This document shows positions 42,470-51,479 of a stretch of DNA of 64,000 nt, in pieces; position 1 is the stretch's first letter; each line of letters opens with the position of its first letter. The notes below the pieces were generated by a model. It made no database searches. It was not told the DNA's origin and saw only the letters and a program-made list of their open reading frames with translations. Made by a program: the position numbers and the translations under genes. This stretch comes from Martinezella miluonensis (GTDB lineage Bacteria > Pseudomonadota > Alphaproteobacteria > Rhizobiales > Rhizobiaceae), in the NCBI RefSeq assembly GCF_900094545.1, contig NZ_FMAH01000037.1, positions 1-64,000 of the forward strand. Direction: 5' to 3'.

Positions 42470-43538
42470 AGGCTGCCTCCTTCATGGTCGAGAAGGGTGC
42501 TGCGACGCCGGCACGGCGACGCTTGGCGAACTCGTCGTCCTTCGTCGCGGCGATGCGCGATTCCAGGTCGAGGCCGGTCATGCGGGCGTAGTTGTCGAAG
42601 AGGATCTTCTTCTTCGCAGCCCGGTCGATCTGCGGCAGGCCCGCGCCGGAGACCAACTCGTCCGGGAAGGCGAACTTGTGCACGAACGCCTCCAGCAGCG
42701 GCTGCGGGTGAAAAGCCATCGCGCCGGTTCCCCAGAGAATGCGGTCGATGGCATTCGGCCCGCCGGGGCCGACGAGCGAGGCCATGATATGCTGGAAGGC
42801 AGCCGGCCGCGTCGCGGCGAGCGCGCAGGTGATTTCGAGATTGACATAGACATTGGGGAAGCGCGCGAGCTGCCAGGCGGTTTCTTCGGCAAATGCCATG
42901 CCGCCGTGAATGATCTCGAAGTTGAGATCTGGAAAGGCCATGCAGGCGCGGTCGATATCGTCGACGCGATAATGTTCCATGGCAACCGGACCAAGCGGCA
43001 GCGCCTTGTGAATTGCCACCACCTTAATGCCAAGCTCCTGCGCCCTCTGGAACAACGGGAAGGCCACCTCCGGGTCGTCCATCTTCCAGCCTTGGATTTC
43101 CTGGCCGACCCAGCTATTGGGATAGAGTTTCAAGCCGACGGGCTTGAGGATCTCGACCTGGCGCTCAAGTTCGTCGAGCGCGGCTGTGCCCGTCAGCGGG
43201 TCGACGCCGCAATAGGTAATCATCCGGTTGGGCCACCGCTTTTTCGCCTCGACGGCCTTTTCGAAACTGCAGAGGCCATCGTGGAAGGAGTAGATAGGCA
43301 AGGCGTGGTATACCGCGAGGTCCGTGTCGCTTTCGACAAAAACCTGATCGACCGTTTCCTCGATACTCCAGTCCCTATAGAATTGTTTGCGTGTCGGCGC
43401 ATAACCGGGCAGGGCTGCAGCGATAACCGAGTCGTAAACAAGATCGCACAAAGGTTTGGCGAAGCGATTGGCAAAATTTCTCTCATCCATGTTGTAGGCG
43501 TGGATGACCGCATCTATCACGTTAAGGCCGTCTATCAT
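42462..43538 (-). CDS. Amidohydrolase-2 family protein (decarboxylase-like)
   Basis: The 358-residue protein has the TIM-barrel layout of the ACMSD/resorcylate decarboxylase group: a metal-site start VIDAVIHAYN, GLKLYPNSWVGQEIQGW, VVAIHKALPLGP, FEIIHGGMAFAEE and DRILWGTGAMAFHP. Two usual ligands look changed: HxH reads HAY and the late GTD/GSD reads GTG. It may hydrolyse or decarboxylate an aromatic precursor. GGGAGG precedes the ATG at 43538. It is the first structural gene after the LysR regulator, 98 bases away. Confidence 0.85.
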   Translation of the reverse strand: MIDGLNVIDAVIHAYNMDERNFANRFAKPLCDLVYDSVIAAALPGYAPTRKQFYRDWSIEETVDQVFVESDTDLAVYHALPIYSFHDGLCSFEKAVEAKKRWPNRMITYCGVDPLTGTAALDELERQVEILKPVGLKLYPNSWVGQEIQGWKMDDPEVAFPLFQRAQELGIKVVAIHKALPLGPVAMEHYRVDDIDRACMAFPDLNFEIIHGGMAFAEETAWQLARFPNVYVNLEITCALAATRPAAFQHIMASLVGPGGPNAIDRILWGTGAMAFHPQPLLEAFVHKFAFPDELVSGAGLPQIDRAAKKKILFDNYARMTGLDLESRIAATKDDEFAKRRRAGVAAPFSTMKEAAYA

Positions 43539-43636
43539 CGGGAAACCTCCCATCTCGATTTCTGTTACTTGGATTGTTCTAAAATTTGCGATCTTCGTCC
43601 AACGAGGAATACTGACCTCGTGATCAGGATTCGAGA

Positions 43637-44557
43637 TCATGGATTGCTGGCCCGCGACGCGCCGGCCTGATTCAATTGCACGACATCATGCGCCACCTCA
43701 CGAAATGTGACCGTGGACGGGTTCGGCTCATCGCCTTTCCAGGCAAGGAGCAGTTCATACGGCGTGGAAAAGTCTGCCAGGTCGCGAAAGACGACTCCGG
43801 GCTGAGGAAGTTGCGCTACCCATTTCGGCACCAACGTAACGCCAAGCCCGGCGCTGACGAGGGAGAGCAGCGTGTGTAGCTGGCCGCCCTCCTGGGCGAC
43901 GCGCGGAGTAAAGCCCGCCCCCGCGCATGCCGTCTTGAGCAGATCGAGGATGCGGCTGTTCATTTGAAGGGGAAAGGTCACGAAAGGTTCCGTGGCGAGA
44001 TCCGCCATCTCGACCACAGCCTTCAGCGCCAGGACATTCGCCGACGGAAGGGCGACCATCAGGGGCGCCGAAATCAGCACCTCGGTCTTGACCGCCGCCG
44101 CAAGATGCGAGGGGCTGGGGATGATGCCGATATCGACCGTGCCGGCGGCAATTGCCTCCACCTGAACGTCCCGGTCCATCGGAATGAGCTTGAGATCGAC
44201 ATGCGGCCAACGCTCGCGAAAATCCCGGATGATGGGCGATAGCAGGGTCCATAGCACGTTATCGACGAAGCCGATGGAAAGACGTCCGACAACGCCGCTG
44301 GCCGACGCCTTAAGCCGGCGAACTGCCTCATCCGTGCGCTTGAGGATCTCGCGCGCTTCCGGAAGAAAAACCTCGCCGAGCAAGGTAAGGCTGACATCCT
44401 GGCGCGAGCGCTTGATCAGGGTAAAACCGAGTTCGTCTTCCAGAAGCTTCAATTGCTGGCTGACGGCCGATTGTACGACATGCACCCGCTCAGCGGCCCG
44501 GCCGAAATGAAGCTCTTCAGCCACAGCGACAAAGTAACGGAGCCTGCGCAGATCCAT
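43637..44557 (-). CDS. LysR-family regulator of the gentisate operon
   Basis: The 306-residue protein has the LysR HTH (DLRRLRYFVAVAEELHFGRA, then VVQSAVSQQLKLLEDELGF) and an effector domain of the BenM/CatM style (PHVDLKLIPMDRDVQVEAIA). It points the same way as the catabolic genes and leads them, with a 253-bp gap to the divergent wrbA gene that contains a 20-bp perfect inverted repeat. Regulation of one or both gene sets by an aromatic inducer is likely. Confidence 0.92.
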   Translation of the reverse strand: MDLRRLRYFVAVAEELHFGRAAERVHVVQSAVSQQLKLLEDELGFTLIKRSRQDVSLTLLGEVFLPEAREILKRTDEAVRRLKASASGVVGRLSIGFVDNVLWTLLSPIIRDFRERWPHVDLKLIPMDRDVQVEAIAAGTVDIGIIPSPSHLAAAVKTEVLISAPLMVALPSANVLALKAVVEMADLATEPFVTFPLQMNSRILDLLKTACAGAGFTPRVAQEGGQLHTLLSLVSAGLGVTLVPKWVAQLPQPGVVFRDLADFSTPYELLLAWKGDEPNPSTVTFREVAHDVVQLNQAGASRASNP

Positions 44558-44649
44558 GACCGCCTCCTTCCCAAGCGCCTGATCGCTTGCCCAATCGGAA
44601 GGCTACACATCTAGAATTTCGGCAACAGCGGCAAAGATTCGAGGATTAC

Positions 44650-44712
44650 GGTCGAGAAAATCGAACGATCGGTCGGCCGCGATACACGCAGTATCGTTCG
44701 ATTTTCTCGACC
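44650..44712. repeat. 20-bp perfect inverted repeat in the divergent promoter region
   Basis: GGTCGAGAAAATCGAACGAT (44650-44669) is repeated exactly in inverse orientation at 44693-44712, with a 23-base spacer. The arms contain the smaller symmetry ATCG-AA-CGAT. The centre lies 124 bases from the LysR start and 130 bases from wrbA, almost midway. It is a candidate operator for two dimers of one regulator, or a cruciform. No T runs support a terminator. Confidence 0.85.
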
Positions 44713-44810
44713 ATAACCACTCATTTTATTCGACTGTTCCCTCAAGCCGTTTGATGACAGCTTATTCCCAAGCCGCAAGGGCGACTGCATCAAACCAACG
44801 GAGATCAAAA

Positions 44811-45410
44811 ATGGCGAAGGTACTGGTCCTCTATTATTCGACCTACGGACATATCGAGACGATGGCCTATGCCATCGCGGAGGGCGCCCGCAGAGCCGGA
44901 GCCCATGTCGATGTCAAGCGGGTTCCCGAGACAGTTCCAGAGGAGATTGCCCGCAACAACCATTTCAAGTTGGACCAGCAAGCGCCGATCGCCACCGTCG
45001 CGGAACTGGCGGATTATGACGCCATCGTCGTCGGAACCGGCACCCGTTTCGGCCGCATCACCTCGCAGATGGCGGCCTTCCTCGACCAGGCCGGTGGTCT
45101 TTGGGCGCGGGGCGCGCTGAACGGCAAGATCGGCGGCGCCTTCGCTTCCAGCGCCACGCAGCATGGCGGGCAGGAAACCACTCTGTTCTCGATCATCACC
45201 AACCTCCTGCATTTCGGCATGATGATCGTCGGCCTTCCCTATAGCCACCAGGGTCAGATGATCGCCGACGAGATCGTCGGAGGCGCACCCTATGGTGCCA
45301 CCACGGTGGCCGGCGGCGATGGATCGCGCCGGCCGACCGAAATCGATCTCGCTGGCGCACGCCATCAGGGCGAACTTGTGGCCGCCGCGGCCATCAAGGT
45401 CTTCGGCTAA
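44811..45410 (+). CDS. wrbA: NAD(P)H:quinone oxidoreductase WrbA
   Basis: The 199-residue flavodoxin-like enzyme reduces quinones by two electrons using FMN. Markers are KVLVLYYSTYGHIETMAYAI for FMN phosphate, TGTRFGRITSQMAAFLDQAG, and FASSATQHGGQETTLFSI. It leads a plus-strand run of redox genes, divergent from the aromatic operon, and may detoxify quinones formed from dihydroxy aromatics. Confidence 0.94.
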   Translation: MAKVLVLYYSTYGHIETMAYAIAEGARRAGAHVDVKRVPETVPEEIARNNHFKLDQQAPIATVAELADYDAIVVGTGTRFGRITSQMAAFLDQAGGLWARGALNGKIGGAFASSATQHGGQETTLFSIITNLLHFGMMIVGLPYSHQGQMIADEIVGGAPYGATTVAGGDGSRRPTEIDLAGARHQGELVAAAAIKVFG

Positions 45411-45508
45411 GCCGATCGGCCGGAGGTTCACGCCTCCGACCTACCCCACCTTACCAAGAAAATCGCAACGGAAACATCGTCCCGCAGGCGCGGGCGAGGA
45501 GCGAAGCC

Positions 45509-46276
45509 ATGCTTACGGATTTCGACGGCAAAGTGGTTCTGGTCACTGGCGCGGGCTCGGGGATCGGGCGGGAGGCGGCAAGGCTGTTTGCCGAGCGCGG
45601 CGCGCATGTTTTCGCGGCCGACCTCAACCGGAGCGGCCTTGAGGAAACGAAGGACATCGCAGCGGCGGGAAAGATCGAGATCGCCCGCGTTGACGTTTCG
45701 AGCGAAGAGGAGATGAAAGCCTTTCTCGCGGGCATCGAAAAGGATGCCGGCCGGCTGGATGCGGCATTCAACAATGCTGGCATCACAGGCGGCACTCACC
45801 GCATTGAGGACTACCCGACCGAGGACTTCGACCGGGTGCTGACCGTCAACCTGCGCAGTGTCTTCCTCGGCATGAAATACGAGATCCCGTTAATCGCGAA
45901 GACGGGTGCGGGCGCTATTACCAACACGGCCTCCGTCGCAGCACTGACCGGGCCGGGCGGCATGAGTGCCTATGCCGCCTCCAAACATGGCATCCACGGC
46001 CTGACACGCGTCGCGGCGATGGAGAACGCCAGCCGTAACATCCGCGTCAACGCACTTGCCCCCGGCTGGACCGAAACGCCGATGGTGGTGGCCAACAGCG
46101 CCCAAAACCCGGCCTTCGCCGAGCTTGCCCGAAAAGCTATCCCCGCCAAGCGGGGCGGCCAGCCGCGCGAACTCGCCGAGGTCGCCGTGTGGCTCAGTTC
46201 CCCAGCCGCAAGCTACGTCTTCGGCCAGATGATCGTCGTCGACGGCGGCATGACCATCGGCGGTTTCGAACTTTAA
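45509..46276 (+). CDS. SDR-family oxidoreductase
   Basis: The 255-residue enzyme has TGAGSGIGREAARLFAERG, NNAG in AAFNNAGITGG, the catalytic AYAASKHGIHGL and the C-terminal VFGQMIVVDGGMTIGG. Catalytic residues are complete. The remnant at 15437-15902 has similar active-site sequence (YHAAKHG) and may be a distant relative. It is the second gene of the wrbA run. Substrate is unknown. Confidence 0.92.
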   Translation: MLTDFDGKVVLVTGAGSGIGREAARLFAERGAHVFAADLNRSGLEETKDIAAAGKIEIARVDVSSEEEMKAFLAGIEKDAGRLDAAFNNAGITGGTHRIEDYPTEDFDRVLTVNLRSVFLGMKYEIPLIAKTGAGAITNTASVAALTGPGGMSAYAASKHGIHGLTRVAAMENASRNIRVNALAPGWTETPMVVANSAQNPAFAELARKAIPAKRGGQPRELAEVAVWLSSPAASYVFGQMIVVDGGMTIGGFEL

Positions 46277-46300
46277 CCCCTGACATCGAAGGATAAGACC

Positions 46301-46738
46301 ATGACCAGAAGTGCAGAAAGCGAAGCGGCGATCGCAGTGGTTCGCCGGAACACCGAAGAGGTGCAGGGAAAGGGCAATTTCGCCGTCTTCGACGAGGTCT
46401 TTTCCGAGGATTTTCTCGACCACACGCCGCAGCCGAACATGGTGCCGGACAAGGAGGGTGTGCGCGGCCTCTATGCCGGTCTGCGCAAGGCTTTTCCAGA
46501 TTTCCACGCGGTCATCCACTGGCAGACGGCCGAAGGCAACCTCGTGACAACCTTCAAGACCTACTACGGCACCCACCGGGGAACCTTCCTCGGCATCGAA
46601 CCGACAGGCAAGACGATCCAGTTCGAGACGGTCGATGCCATGCGCGTCGTCGACGGCAAGATCACGGAACACTGGGGCGTCGCCAACCTCTATTCGCTCG
46701 TCGGCCAGCTCGGCCTCCAGCTTCAGCCGAAGGGCTGA
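46301..46738 (+). CDS. SnoaL-like ester cyclase family protein
   Basis: The 145-residue single-domain protein has the SnoaL/NTF2-like pattern: FAVFDEVFSEDFLDHTP, GLRKAFPDFHAVIHWQTAEG, and the closing DGKITEHWGVANLYSLVGQL. The family includes polyketide cyclases and many small enzymes of unknown reaction. It lies 24 bases after one SDR and 30 bases before another, so it is part of the same operon. Confidence 0.87.
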   Translation: MTRSAESEAAIAVVRRNTEEVQGKGNFAVFDEVFSEDFLDHTPQPNMVPDKEGVRGLYAGLRKAFPDFHAVIHWQTAEGNLVTTFKTYYGTHRGTFLGIEPTGKTIQFETVDAMRVVDGKITEHWGVANLYSLVGQLGLQLQPKG

Positions 46739-46768
46739 GCCATCCCCTCATCCCGAAGGACCATTGCC

Positions 46769-47539
46769 ATGAGTGACATTCTGAAGAACAAGGTGATCGT
46801 CGTGACCGGCGCTTCGAGCGGCATCGGCCGCGCCATCGCCATCCGCGCCGCCGAACATGGGGCGAAAGCCGTCATCGTCGCCGACATCACCGAGGCGCCG
46901 CGCGAAGGCGGCCGGCCGACGGTCGAGGAAATCGAGGCGATCGGTTCGGCCGCCCGTTTCGTGAAGACCGACGTCAGCAAACGCACCGACAATGATGCAC
47001 TTATCGAAGCATCGGCCGAATTCGGCGGCGTCGACGTCATGGTCGCCAATGCCGGCATCACGCTGCGCACGGATGGCGCGGATGTGCCGGAAGACGATTA
47101 CCACCGGCTGCTGTCGATCAATCTCGATGGCCCCCTGTTCGGCGCGCAAGCTGCCGCCCGCCAGATGAAGGCGAACGGCAAGGGCGGCAGCATCGTGCTG
47201 ATGGCCAGCATGGGCGGCATATCGGGCGCCGGCATCACCGTCGCCTACTCCACCAGCAAGGGCGGCGTCGTGCTGATGGCGAAATCGCTTGCCGACGCGC
47301 TCGGCCCTGACGGCATCCGCGTCAACGCCGTGGCACCCGGAACCATCGATACCGAGCTTCTGCGCACCAGCCCTGGCATCGCCGAGGCATCGGAAGGGTT
47401 TCGCAAGCGCACGCCGCTACGCCGTCTCGGTCAGCCTTCCGAGATCGGAGACGCGGTCGCCTATCTCGGCTCAGACCTCTCCAGCTACGTCTCCGGCATC
47501 GCTCTTCTCGTGGATGGCGGCCTGCTGGCGGTCCTCTGA
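46769..47539 (+). CDS. SDR-family oxidoreductase
   Basis: This 256-residue enzyme has TGASSGIGRAIAIRAAEHG, VANAGITLRTDG (in place of NNAG), catalytic Ser in LMASMGG, YSTSKGG and SYVSGIALLVDGGLLA. It is diverged from the other SDRs of the cluster. It sits between the SnoaL-like gene and a quinone reductase on one transcript. Substrate is unknown. Confidence 0.92.
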   Translation: MSDILKNKVIVVTGASSGIGRAIAIRAAEHGAKAVIVADITEAPREGGRPTVEEIEAIGSAARFVKTDVSKRTDNDALIEASAEFGGVDVMVANAGITLRTDGADVPEDDYHRLLSINLDGPLFGAQAAARQMKANGKGGSIVLMASMGGISGAGITVAYSTSKGGVVLMAKSLADALGPDGIRVNAVAPGTIDTELLRTSPGIAEASEGFRKRTPLRRLGQPSEIGDAVAYLGSDLSSYVSGIALLVDGGLLAVL

Positions 47540-47559
47540 CCTGCAAAGGATTCTTGACC

Positions 47560-48504
47560 ATGAAAGCCCTTCGTTTTGAACAATTCGGCACACCGGATGT
47601 GCTTGTTCACCGGGACATCCCCGTTCCCGCGCTCAATGCCGGCGAGGTGCTGGTCAAGGTGCACGCGGCGGCGATCAATCCGAGCGACGTCAAGATCGTC
47701 AGCGGCCTGTTCGGCGGATCGGTTCCGCGCACGCCGGGGCGCGATTTTGCCGGCGTGGTCGTCGAGGGCGTGCTTGCAGGGAAGGACGTATGGGGCAGCG
47801 GCGCCGGCTTCGGTTTCCGCCGGGACGGCGCACATGCGGAATATGTCGTCCTTCCGGCAAGCTGGCTCTCTGAAAAGCCCGCCGGCCTGTCTATGGTCGA
47901 GGCCGCGGCGGTCGGGGCGCCCTTCATCACGGCCTGGCATGCGCTAGTCGATGTCGGCTCACTGAAGGCGGGCGAGACGCTGCTGATCACTGGCGGCCTC
48001 GGCGCCGTCGGACGTGCTGCCATACAGATCGCCCGCCATCTCGGTGCCCGCACCATCGTCGCAGCCAGAGGCAAAGCGGTGAGCGAGGCCGATGAGACCA
48101 TCGACATCTCAAAGAAGGACCTGCCAGAGGCCGTGCGCGCCTTGACCTGGGGCAAAGGCGCGGATGTCGTGCTCGATGCGGTCGGCGGGCCACTCTTCGA
48201 GCCGGCGCTCAAATCGCTGGCGCTTGGCGGCCGCCAGCTTGTCATTACCAGTGTCGGACAGAAACGCGTCGAGTTCGATCTCGCCGATTTCTACCACAAC
48301 CGGTCGAAACTGCTGGGGGTCGATACCGCCAAGCTCACCGGCGAAGAGATCGCCGGCCTTCTCGACAAGCTGAAGGTAGCCTTCGACGGCGCTTCCTTCA
48401 AGAAACCGCCGGTGCGGCCATGGCGCTTCGACCAGGCCGCCGACGCCTACCGCAGCACCGCCACAGGGGAGGCTGCGGAAAAGAATGTTCTCGTCATGCC
48501 CTGA
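47560..48504 (+). CDS. Zinc-type alcohol dehydrogenase/quinone oxidoreductase (MDR family)
   Basis: The 314-residue NADPH-dependent MDR protein has KALRFEQFGTPDVLVHRDIP at the start, GRDFAGVVVEG in the catalytic domain and the cofactor site LLITGGLGAVGRAAIQIARHL. It lacks structural zinc Cys motifs, as quinone reductases do. The ATG at 47560 follows AAAGGA; a TTG two codons earlier is less likely. It ends six bases before the convergent LysR gene. It closes the wrbA run. Confidence 0.9.
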   Translation: MKALRFEQFGTPDVLVHRDIPVPALNAGEVLVKVHAAAINPSDVKIVSGLFGGSVPRTPGRDFAGVVVEGVLAGKDVWGSGAGFGFRRDGAHAEYVVLPASWLSEKPAGLSMVEAAAVGAPFITAWHALVDVGSLKAGETLLITGGLGAVGRAAIQIARHLGARTIVAARGKAVSEADETIDISKKDLPEAVRALTWGKGADVVLDAVGGPLFEPALKSLALGGRQLVITSVGQKRVEFDLADFYHNRSKLLGVDTAKLTGEEIAGLLDKLKVAFDGASFKKPPVRPWRFDQAADAYRSTATGEAAEKNVLVMP

Positions 48505-48510
48505 CCCGGC

Positions 48511-49437
48511 CTACCACCGGTTGGAATAGGTCATGTCATCGTCTTCCGCCTGCTTCTCAAAATGCGAAATCAGGAAGCGGCCGGCAGGGCCGGGCGGGAC
48601 ATCCGTGCGATGCACCGCCTGAAGCCGGTACGGCCCTCCCTTGCAATCGGGCAGGTCGAGATGAACGAGGCGGCCCGCCCGGATATCATCGCGCACCATC
48701 GGCTCGGGCATGTTGCCCCAGCCGATGCCCTCCTTCAGCAGCATATGCTTGGAGCCGAGGTCGGCCAGCCGCCAGGTGCGCGCGCTGACGACGCCGAGCT
48801 GGAACCCTTGCGTCAATGTCGAGCGATCCGTCAGCACCAGTTGCACATGTTCGCGCCCGGCCCCGGGGAGATTTTTTCCCGCCTTCGCCAAGGGATGAGA
48901 CGGTGCGGCCACCGGAATGAGGTGGACGAAGCCGGCGCCGATCCGCTCCAATCCATCGACCTCGATGTCGAGCGGGCCGCTGATGCCGATCACCGCCCCA
49001 CGGTTCAGCACCATTTGCGTGACCGCGCCCAAAGCCTCAACATAGAGATGCAGCGTCACGGAGGGGAAGGCTTCGCTGAAGGCTTTCAACGCATCGGTTA
49101 CGCGCGAGGCGGGCAGCATGACATCCAGCGCGACATGGATTTCCGGCTCCACCCCTTCGAGCATGGCCCGTACTTTCGCCCGCAGCCCATTGACGCCGTT
49201 CGAGACGATCCGCGCCTCCGCCAGCACCGTTCGCCCCTCCGTGGTCAGCTGCGGCTTCTTCGTCGTGTCGCGATCGAACAGGGAAACGCCGAGTTGCGCT
49301 TCCAGATTGGCGATCGAATAGCTGATGACCGAGGTGGCACGCCCCAGCTTGCGCGCTGCCCCGGCAAAACTCCCGACATCCACCACCGTAAGAAACACCT
49401 TGAGCTGGTCAAGGGTCGGCACGCCGGGATTCTGCAT
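48511..49437 (-). CDS. LysR-family regulator near pirin
   Basis: The 308-residue protein has an HTH reading LDQLKVFLTVVDVGSFAGAA, then RATSVISYSIANLEAQLG, and a typical effector domain. It is divergent from the pirin gene across 130 bp and convergent with the quinone reductase gene, so pirin and the following reductase are its likely targets. The start at 49437 fits the HTH; a long upstream extension in frame is not LysR-like. Confidence 0.9.
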   Translation of the reverse strand: MQNPGVPTLDQLKVFLTVVDVGSFAGAARKLGRATSVISYSIANLEAQLGVSLFDRDTTKKPQLTTEGRTVLAEARIVSNGVNGLRAKVRAMLEGVEPEIHVALDVMLPASRVTDALKAFSEAFPSVTLHLYVEALGAVTQMVLNRGAVIGISGPLDIEVDGLERIGAGFVHLIPVAAPSHPLAKAGKNLPGAGREHVQLVLTDRSTLTQGFQLGVVSARTWRLADLGSKHMLLKEGIGWGNMPEPMVRDDIRAGRLVHLDLPDCKGGPYRLQAVHRTDVPPGPAGRFLISHFEKQAEDDDMTYSNRW

Positions 49438-49567
49438 ATCTATTTCCTCGAACGTTTTCGTCCAATTTATGTCAGTTTTTTCCGCAAGCCACCAGCGGTA
49501 ATTTGCAGCTCGACAGCAACATCCCCTCGCCTTCCGGCCGAGCCGGGATCGTTGAAGGAGTTTTGAA

Positions 49568-50473
49568 ATGACATTCGCCTCGAATGCCCGCATCGAACAG
49601 ATCATCCTTCCGGCGACGCGCGATCTCGGTGGTTTTTCGGTAAAACGCGCACTGCCCTCGCCGCTGCGGCGATCCGTTGGCCCCTTCATCTTCCTGGACA
49701 GTTTCGGGCCTGTGACCTTCGGCCCCGGTGCCGGCATCGATTCCCGGCCGCATCCGCATATCGGCCTTGCGACGATCAGCTATCTGATCGACGGCGAGAT
49801 CATCCATCGCGACAGCGAGAATTACGTCCAGGCGATCAGACCCGGCGAGGTGAACGTGATGACCGCAGGCCGAGGCATCGTTCATTCCGAGCGCAGCAGC
49901 GATACGCTGCGGGAAACGGGAGGACGTTTGTTCGGCTTTCAAAGCTGGGTGGCGCTGCCGGTCAGCCACGAGGAAACCGACCCCGGCTTCCAGCATTTTG
50001 GCACAGGGGACCTGCCGCGCATCGAAGGCGAAGGCATCGATATGCGCCTGGTCGCCGGCTCGCTGCACGGCCGGCGCGCGCCAACAAGAACCTTCTCCGA
50101 CCTGTTCAATGCCGACGTGGCGCTTGTCGCCGGCGCACGCTTCCGCGTCGACGGCGAGCATATCGAGCGGGCTGTCTTCGTGGTCAGCGGCACCATTGAA
50201 GTTTCCGGGCAGGACGAACGGTTTACCACGGACCAGCTGATCGTCTTCAAACCCGGCGCGGAAATCATCCTCAAGGCGATCGGGCCTGCGCGGCTGATGT
50301 TGCTGGGCGGCGAACCGCTTGCCGAGAAGCGACACATCTTCTGGAACTTCGTGTCGAGCCGCCGCGAACGCATCGAGCAGGCGGCCCTCGACTGGCGGAA
50401 CCGCGTGTTCCCGGGCGTGCCGGGAGAAACCGAGTTCACGCCGCTGCCCGTTGGGCCGGCGAACATAGCGTAA
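49568..50473 (+). CDS. Pirin-family protein
   Basis: The 301-residue bicupin has the pirin metal site: HPHIG with two His, and GIVHSE with His and Glu. DLGGFSVKRALPSPLRRSVG and FIFLDSFGPV are family-typical. Bacterial pirins include quercetinase-like enzymes and redox-responsive regulators. Given the aromatic and quinone context, an enzymatic role on a flavonoid- or catechol-like substrate is possible. The start has AAGGAG upstream. Confidence 0.92.
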   Translation: MTFASNARIEQIILPATRDLGGFSVKRALPSPLRRSVGPFIFLDSFGPVTFGPGAGIDSRPHPHIGLATISYLIDGEIIHRDSENYVQAIRPGEVNVMTAGRGIVHSERSSDTLRETGGRLFGFQSWVALPVSHEETDPGFQHFGTGDLPRIEGEGIDMRLVAGSLHGRRAPTRTFSDLFNADVALVAGARFRVDGEHIERAVFVVSGTIEVSGQDERFTTDQLIVFKPGAEIILKAIGPARLMLLGGEPLAEKRHIFWNFVSSRRERIEQAALDWRNRVFPGVPGETEFTPLPVGPANIA

Positions 50474-50510
50474 CCTATCCCCAACCAACAAACCCAAAAG
50501 GAAATCGACC

Positions 50511-51107
50511 ATGACTTACGCAATCATCGGCTCGGGCGCGATCGGCTCGGCTCTCCTCACGCAATTCTCGTCGAAGGGCATACCGGTCAAGGTGGCCAAC
50601 AGCCGCGGTGCTGCATCGCTGGATGCCACCGCAACGAAATTCGGCAAAACGGTGGTCCCCACCGACATCGCGGACGCGCTCGCGCAGGATATCATCATCC
50701 TCGCCGTGCCGTTTACGGCGGTGCCTGATCTGGCGAAGATTCGTAAGGACTGGACGGGCACGATCGTCGTCGACGCGACGAATGCGATCAAGTTCCCGGA
50801 ATTCCGCCCCGCCGATCTCGGTGGCAAGCTTTCGAGCGATATCGTCGCCGAGGCTCTGCCCGGGGCGAAAGTAGTCAAGGCCTTCAACACGATCCCGGCC
50901 GCGGTGCTGGCTGCGGATCCCGCCGAAGCGTCGGGGCGTAGGGTCGTCGTGCTATCCGGTAACGATGAAGACGCAAACACCAGTGTCGCGGGTCTTGTCG
51001 AGATGCTTGGCTTTGCCGCCTTGAACCTCGGAAGCCTCAAGGCCGCGGCGCCTGTGCAGCAGTTCGGTGGTCCGTTGGTCGCCGTCAACCTGATCAAGAA
51101 GAGCTGA
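50511..51107 (+). CDS. NADP-binding reductase (F420-dependent reductase-like)
   Basis: The 198-residue protein has a Rossmann start (YAIIGSGAIGSALLTQFSSKG), an NADP-type NSRG motif after strand two, LAVPFTAVPDL and VVDATNAIKFPEF, as in the F420-dependent NADP reductase group. Members in bacteria without F420 use other partners. It follows pirin by 37 bases and likely shares its transcript. The substrate is unknown. Confidence 0.88.
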   Translation: MTYAIIGSGAIGSALLTQFSSKGIPVKVANSRGAASLDATATKFGKTVVPTDIADALAQDIIILAVPFTAVPDLAKIRKDWTGTIVVDATNAIKFPEFRPADLGGKLSSDIVAEALPGAKVVKAFNTIPAAVLAADPAEASGRRVVVLSGNDEDANTSVAGLVEMLGFAALNLGSLKAAAPVQQFGGPLVAVNLIKKS

Positions 51108-51134
51108 CGCGGCCCCTCGGCCATCGATTCCCAC

Positions 51135-51458
51135 GTCCGATCTTCGACCCCCTGTCGCCCAACGGCGTCGACATCGTCTACGAACTGGTGGGCGCAGCGA
51201 CCTTTACCGCTACGCTGAGCACGATCCGCGATGGCGGGACGATCGCCCTGATCGGCGTGGCATCCGCCTCGTGCGCGGCAGCACTGGCCAGCATGTAACG
51301 AAGGACAACCTGCAAGCCGGCGCCGACGAAGTGTTTGAAGCCTGGCGGAACGGAGTGTTCGGTACGGTCAGCGCTCAAAAATATCCGCTGTCCGAGGCGC
51401 GCGCATGCCGACATTCTCGAACGCCGCAGCGGCGGTCCGATGGTGCTCGTCCCCTGAT
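51135..51458 (+). pseudogene. Quinone oxidoreductase (MDR) remnant
   Basis: The sequence reads GVDIVYELVGAATFTATLST, then RDGGTIALIGVAS and DEVFEAWRNGVFGTVSAQKY, and after a frameshift near 51405, AHADILERRSGGPMVLVP and stop. These are the last third of a quinone reductase, broken by at least one stop and one frameshift. The N-terminal two thirds are gone, probably replaced when the reductase gene before it was inserted or rearranged. Confidence 0.75.
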
Positions 51459-51479
51459 CCCTACTTGGAAGGAAACCTC

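Noticed and set aside
48562..49566. A 334-codon plus-strand frame over the LysR gene near pirin
   Set aside because: The minus strand encodes a complete LysR protein; the plus frame has no motif.
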